A stretch of 64,000 bases of DNA, from assembly GCA_907165275.2 (NCBI GenBank), contig OU015659.1:9218501-9282500 (forward strand). Reading direction: 5' to 3'. The notes below the pieces were generated by a model, which worked only from the letters and a program-made list of their open reading frames with translations, was not told the DNA's origin and ran no database searches. Source of the DNA: Zygaena filipendulae (Eukaryota > Arthropoda > Insecta > Lepidoptera > Zygaenidae). A program made the position numbers and the translations under genes. Below, piece after piece: positions 34,399 through 46,249 of this stretch; the first letter of the stretch is position 1, and each line of letters begins with the position of its first letter.

Positions 34399-34595
34399 TC
34401 CTTACATATTATAAAACAAAGTCCTTCGCCCCGTCTGCTATCTGTTCGCGATAAACTCAAAAAATACTGAACCGATTTTCATGCAGTTTTCACTAATAGA
34501 AAGAGTGATTCAAGAGAAAGGTTTATACCGACGTATAGTTTATCCGGGAATACCCGCGGGAACTTACCGCGGGTGAAATCACGGCGGACAGCTGA
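34399..34595 (+). mobile_element. Helitron copy, GTTCGCGATAAACTCAAAA subtype
   Basis: TCCTTACATATTATAAAAC start, TACCCGCGGGAACTTACCGC hairpin and GGCGGACAGCTGA end before T (CTGA instead of CTAG). The same subtype occurs at 38950-39106. Confidence 0.7.
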
Positions 34596-35097
34596 TAATT
34601 TTTTTTTTTATTATCCTAAGGTACGCGATAAACCAGGAAATGCTAAAGCATTTTAACATAATAAAGACCAAACAATCATTAAGCGCTGATGCCGCGTTTT
34701 AATTGGAATGCGACCATTCTGTACTTGGCGAGAATTGACTTTTTAATTATGTTTATTTTTATGAATTTAAACATTATATGCTTTCGTATATTTCAACCTA
34801 TTTATATTTTTTACTCATTTACATTTGACTAACTTAATGACTGATACAGCTGATAATATAATAAAATGTCCATAAATATATGTATATCTAGGTATTAACA
34901 AATTTTGTAAAAATAAAGGACCTCTTATTTAAGACTTTATCAAGATGCTAATAACCACTTTGACTCGGCGCATAAACGATACCTGAAGTTTACAGATACT
35001 GGTTAACTTATCTTGGGTACTCTATAAGAACAATTTCAAGTTCGACACTCAAGAATAAAGTCGACAGAGATAGCCCTCTTAGCCAAGTTGACAACCT
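34596..35097. other. AT-rich intergenic DNA
   Basis: Nothing recognised. Confidence 0.35.
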
Positions 35098-35214
35098 ATA
35101 ATCTTTATCTTTATAGAAAACTAAGGAACGTAACGTCATGTCACGTGGTCGCGTAAAATCGTTTAATGAAAAGTCCAGTTTTCCGTGACCGCGTCACATG
35201 ACGTAATTTCGGAG
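35098..35214. mobile_element. Foldback MITE, second copy
   Basis: ATAGAAAACTAAGGAACG matches the copy at 18431-18566. ACGTCATGTCACGTGGTCGCG is inverted relative to CCGTGACCGCGTCACATGACGT. The right end runs directly into a Helitron. Confidence 0.6.
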
Positions 35215-35374
35215 TTCCCGCGGGAATTCCGGAATAAAAGTACCCTATGTCCTTCTCTGTACCCCTGACAACGTGCATGCCAAATTTCATCTAAATCCGT
35301 TCAGCCGTTTTTGCCTGATTGAGTAACAAACATCTAAACATACACACTTTCACATTTATAATATTAGTATAATA
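35215..35374 (-). mobile_element. Helitron lacking its 3' end
   Basis: TTCCCGCGGGAATTCCGGAA, ACCCCTGACAACGTGCATGC and CATTTATAATATTAGTATAA are in minus-strand order. The hairpin and CTAG were lost at the junction with the foldback element. Confidence 0.7.
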
Positions 35375-37797
35375 GGATGACCAGCATTTTTTTTTATATC
35401 TCGAATTCCAGATGGAATTTTGAAAAAATTCAATTATGAGTAGATATCTAAGTTAGACTTGTAACGAGGCGACCGTATGCCACTCGTTACGATATCCTGC
35501 TTCATTTGTATTACGTTTTATTTTTAAAAGATAATTATGTTCCTTTCTAGTGTTCCTTTTATAAATTTAAAATTGTTGATTTTTATTGACATTATTTTTA
35601 CGAACTCTTATTTTAGATCTCAGATGAATAACATCTAAATTATTATTGTATCTAATAAATTTTACATCTCTCATATTCGGTAAGTAGGTCCTTGTTGCCC
35701 CCAAATGGGGCTTGTAGGTGACCAATTAGCGCTCTAGGGTAATAATGTAACTAGAAAAGCCCAAGGGCAGTAAGTAATTAGAAAAAAACCTCTTCACTCT
35801 TTCAAGAAGTTCGCGTACATCTAACCATCATACTGGCAATCTCATCATGCATTCAGCCCACAAACTACTTAGAGATAGATTCAGCCCAATGACAAAAGAG
35901 GTCGCTTCGCTATTCAGCCTTGTCTTCGTATGAGTATAATAGTCATTAATTTTGAATATCGAACGGCGAAGCTCAATTTCGTTCTTGGAAAAAAAAATTA
36001 AAAAATCTACTATTATTCTTGTAATGCCGGTTTTTTTCTACTTACCTCATAATCGAGATGTAAAGCAGAGTAGTTAGCTCAGGTGTAAGCATCAATTGCA
36101 CCTTCGAACTATAGGCGCCCTCACTGCGCTCGTGCACCTAAATATCTCGGGCTACAATTGATGCCTTACAGTGCTTACAGCCCTTGGCTACTAATCTACT
36201 ATTATTTTTACCATTTATTTAATTTATTTTATCGAGCTAGCCGAAAGCCCTTATAACCTAATACCTCCTACGAATCTTACAGACCCTTAGCAATACAAAA
36301 AAAAAACGGATTCAATTTGGTGCAGCAGTTTTTACGTAGCACGAATACAAACATACAGGCAGACAGACATAAATTCTAAAAACGGTATTTTTGGCTTCTA
36401 TATATCTCTCATAGAGTCGCCTAAATTTATTTTTTCTTATTTATCTCCCATGTACAGATATCTACCTGTTACAATTTTATTATAAGTATAGATTTGTCAA
36501 CTTAACTAGGGGTGCAGGATAGATAATTCACTTCATTTCCTCCATGTATGGCGAACGCTTCTCTAAATATTTATCCTATATCTGGATCTTGATAAACCTA
36601 TAGCTACACTAATCGGATCGCAATACGGATCGCATGATTTCTAGATTATTCTGAAATACATCATCTTTATATGGAGCACAACTTGTGATTACCCAGTGGA
36701 TATCGGACGCGCCACGCTAAAACAAATGCGTATATTACAAACTAGTGCTAAAGCTAACTTATAAGCACTAGGTACCGTCTAAGCATACAGTCGCTTTGAA
36801 AATAGACCTAAATTCCTCGCGATAGAATATTGTTTATATTGAATATGCACATAACTAAGTTAGTGCTATAATTATTAGAAGTTTTAGTATGACGTGTGAT
36901 ATCCATTGGGTATAATTAATCAAAGATTACAGACTTCGTTATCAATATTTATCGCCGCACTACGTGTTGTTGTAACTAATTCTTCGTACACCGCTTTAGG
37001 GTGACCTATACTCGCCTTTTCATTGTAATTTGCTAGATTTATTGATTTATTCGGATCAACGTTACTCATTGTGTTGATGTGTGCGTTTCAGGAAAGATTA
37101 TAATTTGTAGCTATTGTGTGGTATTAAAAATATCTGATATTATTGATGATTTTGTTTCAACACAATAAAAGAAAAAACATCAAACAGTGTAAGAAAATTG
37201 GGAAAAAGCGGAAGTTCATTTATTGTAACGAAACATAAAATACAATATACCTATCTACATCTTTCTCTTTTTATTTTGGTAGGTACATAAACAAATAAGT
37301 CACCCTAGCCAGCAATAAAACGGATTCGATATCTAAGTATCGGAACTCCTTTCCCTACAGGGTGGCCAAATAAGAACTGTATCTCTTTAAATAAAAAATG
37401 TAAAATGCCAGATATTTTTACAAAAATCGTTTCTGACGGTATCTCACTGACAGTACCTATGTCATATATTCTGTTTTATGCTGTTTTATGTGTAGAAGAT
37501 TAATCGGTTTGTTAGACCTATCGCTAAAAGCTGGGGCTTTGATTCACTAAGACCATACGCCGCGTTACGACAACGTGCTTAAAAAATTGTTTACCCCCTT
37601 GCGCCCAAAAAAGCTTGTAAAATAAATAGTAAGGTACCTAATATTAAGACGGTCATAACGACATTATGAAATAAAATTTTGAAACGTCAATTATATTATC
37701 CCAATTAATATTTATTTGAAGCAATTTTATATACTGCGATTATTTATTTTAAAGAAAACGATTCAACTCTTAGAAGATAATGTTGGTTAACATTTGA
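35375..37797. other. Gene-poor intergenic DNA
   Basis: No gene is seen in 2.4 kb. An inverted pair around 36086-36165 (GTAAGCATCAATTG and CAATTGATGCCTTAC) encloses a CACTGCGCTCGTG motif. AACGGATTCAATTTGGTGCA with CAGACAGACAT (36305-36372) looks like old Helitron-related debris. Confidence 0.4.
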
Positions 37798-38113
37798 ATG
37801 AATAGGGATGTTGACAACTATTGAAAATCAAAATTTCCGTCTTTTAGAAAATTAAAAATCATTAGACACGTATTTTTTATTTTTCAAAAAAAATGAAAAT
37901 AGGTACACAGAGATAAAGCGCATTAAAGTTTAGGGTGGCTCGTGACGTCATTTACCACTACAAGCCGCCATACAAACTGCACTAGTTAGTGACGTCACGC
38001 GAAATTTCAACTCAATGTATCTCTGTTATTTTTTGATTACGTAAAAAAAGAAAAAATACGTGTCCAATATTTTTTAATAATCTACAAGACGGACTAAAAA
38101 AAATTAGTCAAAT
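37798..38113. mobile_element. Foldback MITE with TGACGTCA motifs, copy 2
   Basis: GAATAGGGATGTTGACAACT and TAGACACGTATTTTTTATTT are on the left; AAAATACGTGTCCAATATTT and CAAGACGGACTAAAA are on the right. Two TGACGTCA palindromes (GCTCGTGACGTCATTTACC, TTAGTGACGTCACGCGAAAT) lie about 60 bp apart in the loop. Confidence 0.75.
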
Positions 38114-38949
38114 AATTTAAACGAGCGTCAGGATCTAAAGAAAATTGTCAGATCGTCAGAGCGTCAGAACTAAAATGTAAAAAATGGGTCACGTAGTATG
38201 GGTAAGTTCCCTAAGCAGTCTTTGTGATGTCCCTTAGCATAGACATTGTCGCTTTAGATAGCCCCGAATCAAAAACAAACGAGTTGTCAATTCAGATGTT
38301 CTTGGAGTCAAATTAAAGACCAAAATCCTAAATTGATCAAAATGTTTTCAGCGTTTTTGTAACAAAAATTTTTAGTTATGTATACGTTTAAATGACAATC
38401 CTGTGTACAGCAGTATTGTAAATGAAAAAAAAAAAAAACGAGTCAATGTAATCACAAGTCACAATTTAATCTCAAAGAATGGGAAAGAAGAATTTCATTA
38501 TTTCTTCGCAGTATTTTCTTATTAAACGCAACAAAGATTCGTTTGAGTCAAAGTGAGAAATGCCCGCCTATAGTAATGAGCGACGAGCGACGGTAACCAA
38601 AGTGTGATGTAAACAATATATAGGTACGAGTACCCACTTACTTTGTATAGGATAGAACAGAACGCTGTGCTTTTTTGCACTTGTTGAAAGGATTTTTAAA
38701 CGGTATGCCTACAAATGTTTTGTTAAAAAGCTTATTAAAAAATCCATGTTCGTTTTTAAAAAACCTTAGGTATTTTAAAAAATTTCTTTTATGTATCGAA
38801 TTGTATGTATAACGTAAATACAATAAGTGAAAACCTATAACTAGGACTCATTATTGACAACAGCGTTATGTTTAGTTGGCAGGTAAAACAATGAAACGCC
38901 CTTAAAATAAGGCAGAATTTCCACCGCTAGGCTATTTACTGTAATACTA
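38114..38949. other. Intergenic DNA
   Basis: No gene recognised. Confidence 0.35.
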
Positions 38950-39106
38950 TCCTTACATATTATAAAAAAGTCCTCCGCCGCTTCTGTCTGTCTGTTCGCG
39001 ATAAACTTAAAAACTACTGAAAGAATTCTAATGCGGTGTTCACCAATAGATAGAGTGATTCAAAAGGAAGGTTTATACGTATAGTGTAACCACGGAGGAC
39101 AGCTAG
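38950..39106 (+). mobile_element. Helitron copy, GTTCGCGATAAACTTAAAA subtype
   Basis: TCCTTACATATTATAAAAAA start, GATAGAGTGATTCAAAAGGA core and ACGGAGGACAGCTAG end before T. The GGAATTCC palindrome block is deleted. Confidence 0.7.
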
Positions 39107-40128
39107 TTTCATATAAATAGCAAAACTTGTATGTGATACGTGATGAGTATTATATTAAATGGAGGCGCCACAAGTGACAAGTATGTAGTAACAGTAACTC
39201 AGCCCTTAAAAGCCACTATCACATCGCCAGTTGAAATAAATTCCACGACCCGATCTATGTAATTAAGAAAGTCGGGGGCCTTTAATATCGTTGGACCTCT
39301 ATCTTCAGGGGCACATTATCTTGGAATAGGCACTGTGGAACATTCTCGCACACTTGACTGTTGTGTGTTGGTACGAGTAGGGTGAACAACAATACGTTGC
39401 TTATTGGGATAATTCATTGGTTACGGGTCCGTAAAACCGTCGTAACATTATGGTTTTTAAATATACAGCAAAACTTTTTCGACTACCCTCCGTTATTCCA
39501 AAGGTGAATTAGGTAGATATAATCTAAAATTCATATTCCATTAATTAAAATTAATTTTGTTTTAATTACCATTTGTTTTACTTAAATAACTTTAGCGAAA
39601 CCCCAATAAAATGTATCTACATTAATAATGAACTTTGATTGAAAGATGAAAGCGCAGTAGGTAGGTACTACATGATTTTTGTGAAAAAAAAATTGCAAAA
39701 GTTCATTCGTCGATAAACCTTTGTCATTAATTCTTAGAACTATCTACCTAAACAGATATTTTTATGAATCAGGATTTTCTCTTCTACTTCCAAATGACAC
39801 GTCATGGTCACCCTAATTACGCAGTCAGGTTTAACGATAGCAAACATGTAATAGGTAAACATTAGTTGTGACGTGCACATTGTGTGCCTAGTAGGTAGGT
39901 ACCCACATAACTGGGTGTTTCAGCCTCAAGATTACGAACTCTTACAACCAAACATGTACCAGGCAAAAAAGTAGGATGAATTTATAACAATGGTATAATG
40001 CTATCCCTCTCACTTCATTTCTAAACTGAGCAACAATTGCGATGCCCCCAGCGACCTGTAAAAGGTGTTGATTTCTGTTTTGAAGGTCAAAAAGAAACAA
40101 TTCCTTTGAGTGTTTACTCTTATATTAT
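39107..40128. other. Intergenic DNA
   Basis: No gene or repeat recognised. Confidence 0.35.
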
Positions 40129-40200
40129 ACTAGCTGTCCCCCGCGGTTTCACACGCGGTAATTTCGGAGTTCCCGTGGGAATTCTGGGGCAAGTAGTACA
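40129..40200 (-). mobile_element. Helitron 3'-end fragment
   Basis: ACTAGCTGTCCCCCGCGG, CACGCGGTAATTTCGGAG and TTCCCGTGGGAATTC are the minus-strand terminus. The remainder is missing. Confidence 0.65.
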
Positions 40201-40534
40201 CTGACAACTATATTACCAATAGAATGCTACACTGTAGCATACAGCAATAGTAGTGGTAAAATAGTTTTTCATAACTCATACTCGGAAAGTAGGTCTGAAG
40301 TTGCCTGAGAAGCGGGTTGAAAGTAACCCTTTTCAGCCCTAGGGAGAATCGCTTTCAACTGACAGCTGGATACTGCAGAAACTCAAGTTTTTTTTTTATG
40401 TCATAGGGGGCATACTTACTGGCCAGTAGCACACCTAATGGTTGATTTATGTAAAATAAAATTCACTCATTTTTTTGTTTAGCTAATTCCTATTTTTGTT
40501 TTGACTTTCCTTGCATTCGTAATGAAAAGCACAG

Positions 40535-40630
40535 TGTTATCCTCGGGAGAAAGACTTATTTAGTCCCGAGACGGGGTTTGGCCAATAGATCGAGGGACTA
40601 AATAAGTCTAACTTTCACCCCTAGGATAAC
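40535..40630. repeat. Foldback repeat GTTATCCT...AGGATAAC
   Basis: The left arm GTTATCCTCGGGAGAAAGAC and TTATTTAGTCCC pairs with the right arm GGGACTAAATAAGTCT and CTTTCACCCCTAGGATAAC around a loop of about 27 nt. There is no ORF. Confidence 0.7.
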
Positions 40631-43001
40631 AATGTAGGTACTATTCTCTATGACGATGGCGATAGCGATGGGCGAAACAGGCGTCCCACGGTTGCTAAAA
40701 AGGAAATGCTCATACATTCACACGACTTCCTTAGCTGGCATCCCATGTATACCTATTTCCAAAATATTCCCAAGACTATCAACATAGAATACAGAAACTA
40801 CCTACACCTACGCAACTACTAAATGTTTTTGTGCATTACAAGTATTATTGTGTGCGCAAGTCAGCTAGCGACACTGCGGTTTTCATCTGTTTTCATAGAC
40901 CGAGTTGATGACCCTTCTATCTGTTTTGTGATGATCGTGATTCGGACCCCTTAATATGTAGGTACTCGTGCCATAGTCTGGTTCGCTTAAGAATGAGTCT
41001 TCCTGAACACAGCATATTCACTAGATAGAAGACTTCAGGTTCGTATCCCTTAAGGTAACGGTATATAAAAGGTATATCTAACTTCACAAATAATCCTTAA
41101 ATCGAAGTCTTTATTCGGCAGCATCAGCCTAGGCCCTAGTCATATTGTATTATAAAATAATTATATTTTCTTTTAATAAGGCAAGAGAAAAATGTCACGC
41201 AATGGATAAAATATGTAAAAAGAATTAGGTACTTTTTTATTTCTTCCTGCTAACGAAGTATAAGGTAAGCTTATAAGTACGTTATAGTAAAAGCTTATAA
41301 GTAAGTTAAAGCTGATAAGTACATAGCTATATTTTTTTATTACAAGTCAACTATATGAACTTTATTATAATAGCTAAAACATCTTATTTTTTCAGTTGTT
41401 ATTTCTGTTACTAGTAGATATTGAAGGTACCTACTATAGGTAATTTGAATAATTTTATGTCCACGAAAGCAAGCAATAAACATAACCTAGCCTCGTCGAG
41501 GTATCTTTAATGGATACGTCGGTATAAGTAAAAAAATGTTTTGGACAAGTTTTACCATTTTGTTGGAAAGTAAATAAAATCTTATTTTTCATAAAGTACC
41601 TAATCATTTTTCATGATAATTCTGCAGTATTAATTAAACTGGAAATCAAAATTTTAAATAAAACCGTTAGGTATCTGTTAGTCGACCCAATATTTGCCCT
41701 ATTTCGCATAACCTTCTATCAATTTCTTTTACTGAAATATTTGTATATTTCGCTTGGAAGAAATGTTTTTACCCCTATAAAAGCCTCAATAAGAAAGGCA
41801 GAACATTAGGTACCAACAAAAATTATCTCTTCAAGGTACTTACCTACGTAGCTGTAGGTAGGTAGGTAGGTACCTACCTAAGTGTAAATGGAAACAACAA
41901 AGAAGGTAATACCTGCAACATACCTACTTGTACCCCATTAGGTATACCTACAGAATGAAATCAGTTTTCAAAACCAAATAGGTAGGTACCTACCAACTCC
42001 TCCAACTCCCTCATTTAAAAACAGTAAAAAACACAACTAGATAGGATTACACCTCGCTTTTGCGAGATTCCCTTTGAAACATTTCGTTGAACTGTATTGG
42101 AAAAGGGCGCTATAAAATCGACACTTCCCCTCTATAATAAAGCGACTTTAAGCAAATACTGTGAATTATGAATAAACTTTCCGCGTTTTGATTGCGTCTA
42201 TATTACACCAATATCACCGGATACCGAATCCTTCCAATGTAAATATTCAATGTTCAAGTCGAATAGATTTTCAGGACTATTCGCCTCGCAAAATTTTCCC
42301 AGACACGAGAACTTAGGTACCTACCTGTAGGTACCTACTTACTTATGTAAGTAAATCTTGAATTAAATCAACCAATGAAGTTGAGAATCCTCCGCAAGTG
42401 GTAACGTTTAAACTTTAAATTTCGAAGACGGTTTTTGCAATTTTACGATGTCATCGATACCGTAGAGTTATATTGTAAACGATTGGCACTGCCGAGGTAC
42501 CTAATTTGCGTGCTAGGTCAAGTTTGAACAGTGACCGCAACAGAGTCAAATGATATCTACCGATGCAAATGCAATAGTATTTACCGATTTCTCATGTGCG
42601 AACAATCACCACCACAGAAAAAAGAAAAGCTATACCACGGATAAAATAATACTACTTATATAGAGAGGAAGTTAGAACAAACTCTCTAACTATCCTTTGC
42701 TGCCATCCCAAGCATATTTTCCACAATACCTACCCCTAAAACTGTGAATATTGAAATGATGAATAGTTTTGTGTATGATAATCACCCGGCGACACTATTT
42801 TTCATACTAAATTGAGTCGTGTCCCTTCTATCTGTTCTGTGCTACTGCTCACCACAAAGCATTTTACGTCTTCAACATTAAAAGAGCACTAAACATTAAA
42901 CAACTGTATTATGACTCCTTTTTATATTGGTTGCATTTACCTATTGGTAGACAACGTGGTATGTATGGTGAGGTTTGTATGAGCAAATTGTAACAAAAAA
43001 A
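40631..43001. other. Intergenic DNA rich in TAGGTA/TACCTA
   Basis: No gene is seen. Dense TAGGTAGGTACCTACCTA runs occur at 41836-41880, 41925-42000 and 42313-42345. Confidence 0.4.
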
Positions 43002-43198
43002 ATTAAACCGACTTCAAGAGTTCCGTTGTCTGTCTCCGCAACTCAGATGGACCATTTCGGAATAAACCCCTATCGAACAAAAAAGGAATTTTGCAAATCC
43101 GTCTATAACTGACGGAGAACGGAGTACCTAGATACATAAAAAAAAATATAATATAAACATCCGAATTGATAACCTCCTCCTTTTTGAAGTCGGTTAAA
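43002..43198. mobile_element. TIR element AACCGACTTCAA (197 bp)
   Basis: TTAAACCGACTTCAAGAG at the left is inverted to TTTTTGAAGTCGGTTAAAA at the right. The inside holds TCTGTCTCCGCAACTCAGAT and ACCTCCTCC and is non-coding. It belongs to a family also seen at 23781-24955 and 26935-26980. Confidence 0.65.
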
Positions 43199-43745
43199 AA
43201 CAAGAGCAGTTGGACGAAACGTCAAAGCTCGATTTCTGGATCCGGTAGTCGAAAACCGTCAACCTCACAACTTGCCTATCGTGATTATATATTCTCTTTG
43301 GTTGGTAGGTACCTACTAACATTTTTGGAGATAAATGTTTCGAATAAAATTTTGTCAATCGGGAATCTAAACTTGCAGAAATCATTAAATGTAAGCCTTC
43401 TTCATTCCCTCTTCGCTAAGGATCTCGATTCTCGACACAAGATACCTATATGGAGAGTTACTTGCTTCAGTCGCCGTGGGGTACCTACCTAAGTACCTAT
43501 ACATACCTATATGGGGAGCCGGGAGACTCGTTCGCTCGTGTGTTCCACTTTAGTAGAATTGACGACTTGTTTGGAAACTTGCTGACGATAGGACAAGCAG
43601 ACGAGACATAGGTACGTGTATTGCTCGTATAGAGCGTATATTTTAGTCTACCCACCGGTGAAGGTTGTGAAACCATCTGGTACCAAACCAAATCACAGTT
43701 AAACCAATTTTTATCAACTTCAAAAAATAAACATAAGTACTTCTT
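43199..43745. other. Intergenic DNA
   Basis: Overlapping frames of 63-108 codons on both strands show no family match. No gene is called. Confidence 0.35.
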
Positions 43746-43947
43746 TTACCGCCGCACTCAGAGTCGACTTTAATGATTACTTAGTTAAGCATAGATTTTT
43801 AAAACAAAACTGCCGCAATCAGTGACGTTCAGTAAATTAATGTTGTCATTTAACTAATTAAGTTACATCTCATTAAATGCCAATTTTGTTTTAAAAATCT
43901 ATACTTAACTAAGTAATCATTAAAGTCGACTCTGAGTGCGGCCGTAA
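43746..43947. mobile_element. MITE with ~65-bp terminal inverted repeats
   Basis: The left arm (GCCGCACTCAGAGTCGACTT, TAATGATTACTTAGTTAAG, ATAGATTTTTAAAACAAAA) and the right arm are almost exact complements, with only a few mismatches. They enclose about 70 bp. TTAC/GTAA form the extreme ends. Partial copies lie at 3412-3560 and 12773-12905. Confidence 0.85.
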
Positions 43948-44084
43948 GTCTAGTCAATTTAAATTTTCTTCAAATGTAAACTTTCAATTGCCTATCCTTT
44001 TTTATTTACGAGTATGCTACCGTGACTTCGAATACATTAAGATGTAGTAGTAGTTAGGTACACATTTTACAATAAGAACTTATT

Positions 44085-44279
44085 TGTTGCCAACCATTAA
44101 GTACTGGCTATTTATAATTTGTATTATTTTTAATTTTTATATACAGAATGTCATAATTTTTAAGTTGCTTGCTGACATAAGCCCCTTGTAATCCTATTAG
44201 TTTTTCCCTATTAAAATTTTGATAATATTTTTATAAAGCCCTTTGATTTTATAAAGTCCTCATAGCTCCCTCGGCTACA
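44085..44279 (+). repeat. 5' LTR of the BEL/Pao element
   Basis: 195 bp, TG...CA ends, AT-rich, no visible difference from the 3' LTR. Confidence 0.92.
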
Positions 44280-44346
44280 TTTGGTCCTTCGAGAAAGTGT
44301 TTTTATCAAAATTCAAAATTCAAATAATTTAAAATTTATTCAAAAT

Positions 44347-45879
44347 ATGGTGCGTACAAGGGGCCAAGCTGGCCAAACATCAACGGGTGATCACGTGAGT
44401 ACGCCAACTCCTTTTCATAATGATGGTGAACAATTCACCATCTCTGAGGTAGGTACTAGTGCAAAAAGTGCGAGCCGCACCTCATCAAAGGCGTCGTCGT
44501 CCAAAACTGTACGACGACTTGCCCTTCAGGCAGAGCACGCCCGTCGTTTGGTACAACTAGACCAACAAGCTAACCGTCGTTTGGTACAGCTAGAACAACA
44601 AGCTGTAGAACGTGAAAATGCGCTTCGCGAACGCGAACGCATCGCAGCTGAACTGGAGTTACAAGCTAACCTTGCAGCTTTAGAATTGGACGACGACGCC
44701 TCTGGTATTACCCATAGCCGTGCAAGCCGTCGTAGTCGCCGCAGTTCAGCCGCTTCATCTCATGTTGAAAATTGGTTAGATGACAATTTACGCGATACTG
44801 TACCGTGTTTGGCCAATGTAGGGTGTCAAGCTAATCCTAGTGCCTTATTCCCGGATTCCGCGGGTGCGACCGTCGGCTTTCCTCCCGTTGTGACCCGTGT
44901 CCCTGTGACCGTCACAGCGGCGCCAACATGTGCGGCGCTACTACCCTCGACATCCGGCGGCATGCTTGCTGATGCATCGCCTCCCTTATGCTTAACGAAA
45001 GCGCGGAGCGAGCACACCTACACACCTCAGACAACACTTAAGTTAGGTACACATCGAGATAACCAATGTAACATTAATAAAGATTTATATAATGATACAC
45101 GTAACAACGATATACAGGAGCTCGCTCGCGTTATTGGGAACCTCGCGCCGAGGAAACCAAAGGTGAGTGACTTTAGATTATTAATTTTTCATAAAAATAT
45201 ATCCGATTGTTTTATTATTAAAAAGGTTTATGAAGACACCAAGACGTCATCATACACACCGGCAGAGAATCTGATAAAAATAAATTCAGCTTTAAGTGGC
45301 GCTGCTCGCGATGCCGTGGCAGTATTGGTGGTCGCTGCGCTGGATCCAGGTGAAATTATTCCTGCCGTCATTATTAGATTTATTTACGCAGAAAGTATTA
45401 ACTTTAATATAAATATCCATAGACAGGCAGGGTTTGTTGTGCCCACCTATATTTCGGCTGATTTACGACAGCATGAAGAGAACTTAGGCTTTGGTGACAT
45501 TCCTCAGTGTGTTCACAATTTTGAACGACTTATTTATCATTCAAGAATGAATTCTGGAGGGTCAAGTTCAAGAACCTCTTTTCAAGTTCCTAGTTATTTG
45601 ATTAAACGATCTCGGTTTACCTCTTTTCAAGTTGCTAGTAAGTTCTATAAACGATCCGAGTTTACTAAAATGTCGCTATTGTCTAAAGTCATGCTTAGTT
45701 GTGAACCTTTAAGATTATTAACGACGCTGAAAATCAAGAGACTTCTCTTATTTCCGCACTCATGGAAAAGAAGAAAAAAGATCACGAAGTATCAAAGACA
45801 ATTGTTTCAAATGGAACAATGGTTTTATGATGTTCCTGCTGTTATCATTTTGGAAACCCCAAGGTGGTCCATGCAGTAA
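44347..45879 (+). CDS. BEL/Pao Gag-like protein (510 aa)
   Basis: The structural protein of the element, packing its RNA into particles. I place the start at the ATG at 44347 (MVRTRGQAGQ), since the frame upstream crosses the primer-binding site. Residues 40-130 are a charged Arg/Gln/Glu coiled-coil segment (RRLVQLEQQAVERENALRER), followed by a Ser/Arg-rich stretch and a proline/alanine linker. Residues 290-370 resemble the DUF1759 domain of BEL Gag (YTPAENLIKINSALSGAARD). After about residue 420 the sequence becomes unlike the family. The zinc knuckles and the join to protease are missing, so the C-terminus is rearranged. Confidence 0.75.
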   Translation: MVRTRGQAGQTSTGDHVSTPTPFHNDGEQFTISEVGTSAKSASRTSSKASSSKTVRRLALQAEHARRLVQLDQQANRRLVQLEQQAVERENALRERERIAAELELQANLAALELDDDASGITHSRASRRSRRSSAASSHVENWLDDNLRDTVPCLANVGCQANPSALFPDSAGATVGFPPVVTRVPVTVTAAPTCAALLPSTSGGMLADASPPLCLTKARSEHTYTPQTTLKLGTHRDNQCNINKDLYNDTRNNDIQELARVIGNLAPRKPKVSDFRLLIFHKNISDCFIIKKVYEDTKTSSYTPAENLIKINSALSGAARDAVAVLVVAALDPGEIIPAVIIRFIYAESINFNINIHRQAGFVVPTYISADLRQHEENLGFGDIPQCVHNFERLIYHSRMNSGGSSSRTSFQVPSYLIKRSRFTSFQVASKFYKRSEFTKMSLLSKVMLSCEPLRLLTTLKIKRLLLFPHSWKRRKKITKYQRQLFQMEQWFYDVPAVIILETPRWSMQ

Positions 45880-46249
45880 TACCTTTTGGCATTTCTGATT
45901 TTCGAATCATATTTCCAAAACCTCGTCAATTTGCTGTAAAGCTTGGAGCTCCAAGGCGCTCTGATAGCAATAGCAGCACGTCTTGCAGCTTCAATATATC
46001 AAGATGTTGATCTAAAACGCAAAATGTTTCTACGGTTTTACGTCATAAATATTTAAGATACTATGATTAAGGTTGTTAGTAAAAAGGTTTATATTAATTT
46101 CTAGAAAGTAGAATGTTTAGAATGTAAAATCTTATTATTATTATTTCTAAATAGTAGATACTTCTGGCAATCGTACTCCATATCGGAAGAAGATTTTGGG
46201 AAGAAGGTCAGAAAAGCGCTACGTATGAGTAGCTTTATTCACATGACTT
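45880..46249 (+). pseudogene. Degraded BEL/Pao pol remnant
   Basis: Short pieces of pol can be read with frameshifts. At about 45940-46020 a stretch reads GALIAIAARLAASIYQDVDL, like the RNase H region of BEL polymerase. Stops and frame changes separate it from both the Gag and the integrase parts. Confidence 0.45.

Noticed and set aside
44826..45017. Minus-strand frame of 63 codons, and that at 46655-47023
   Set aside because: Both are shadows of the BEL/Pao Gag and integrase frames.
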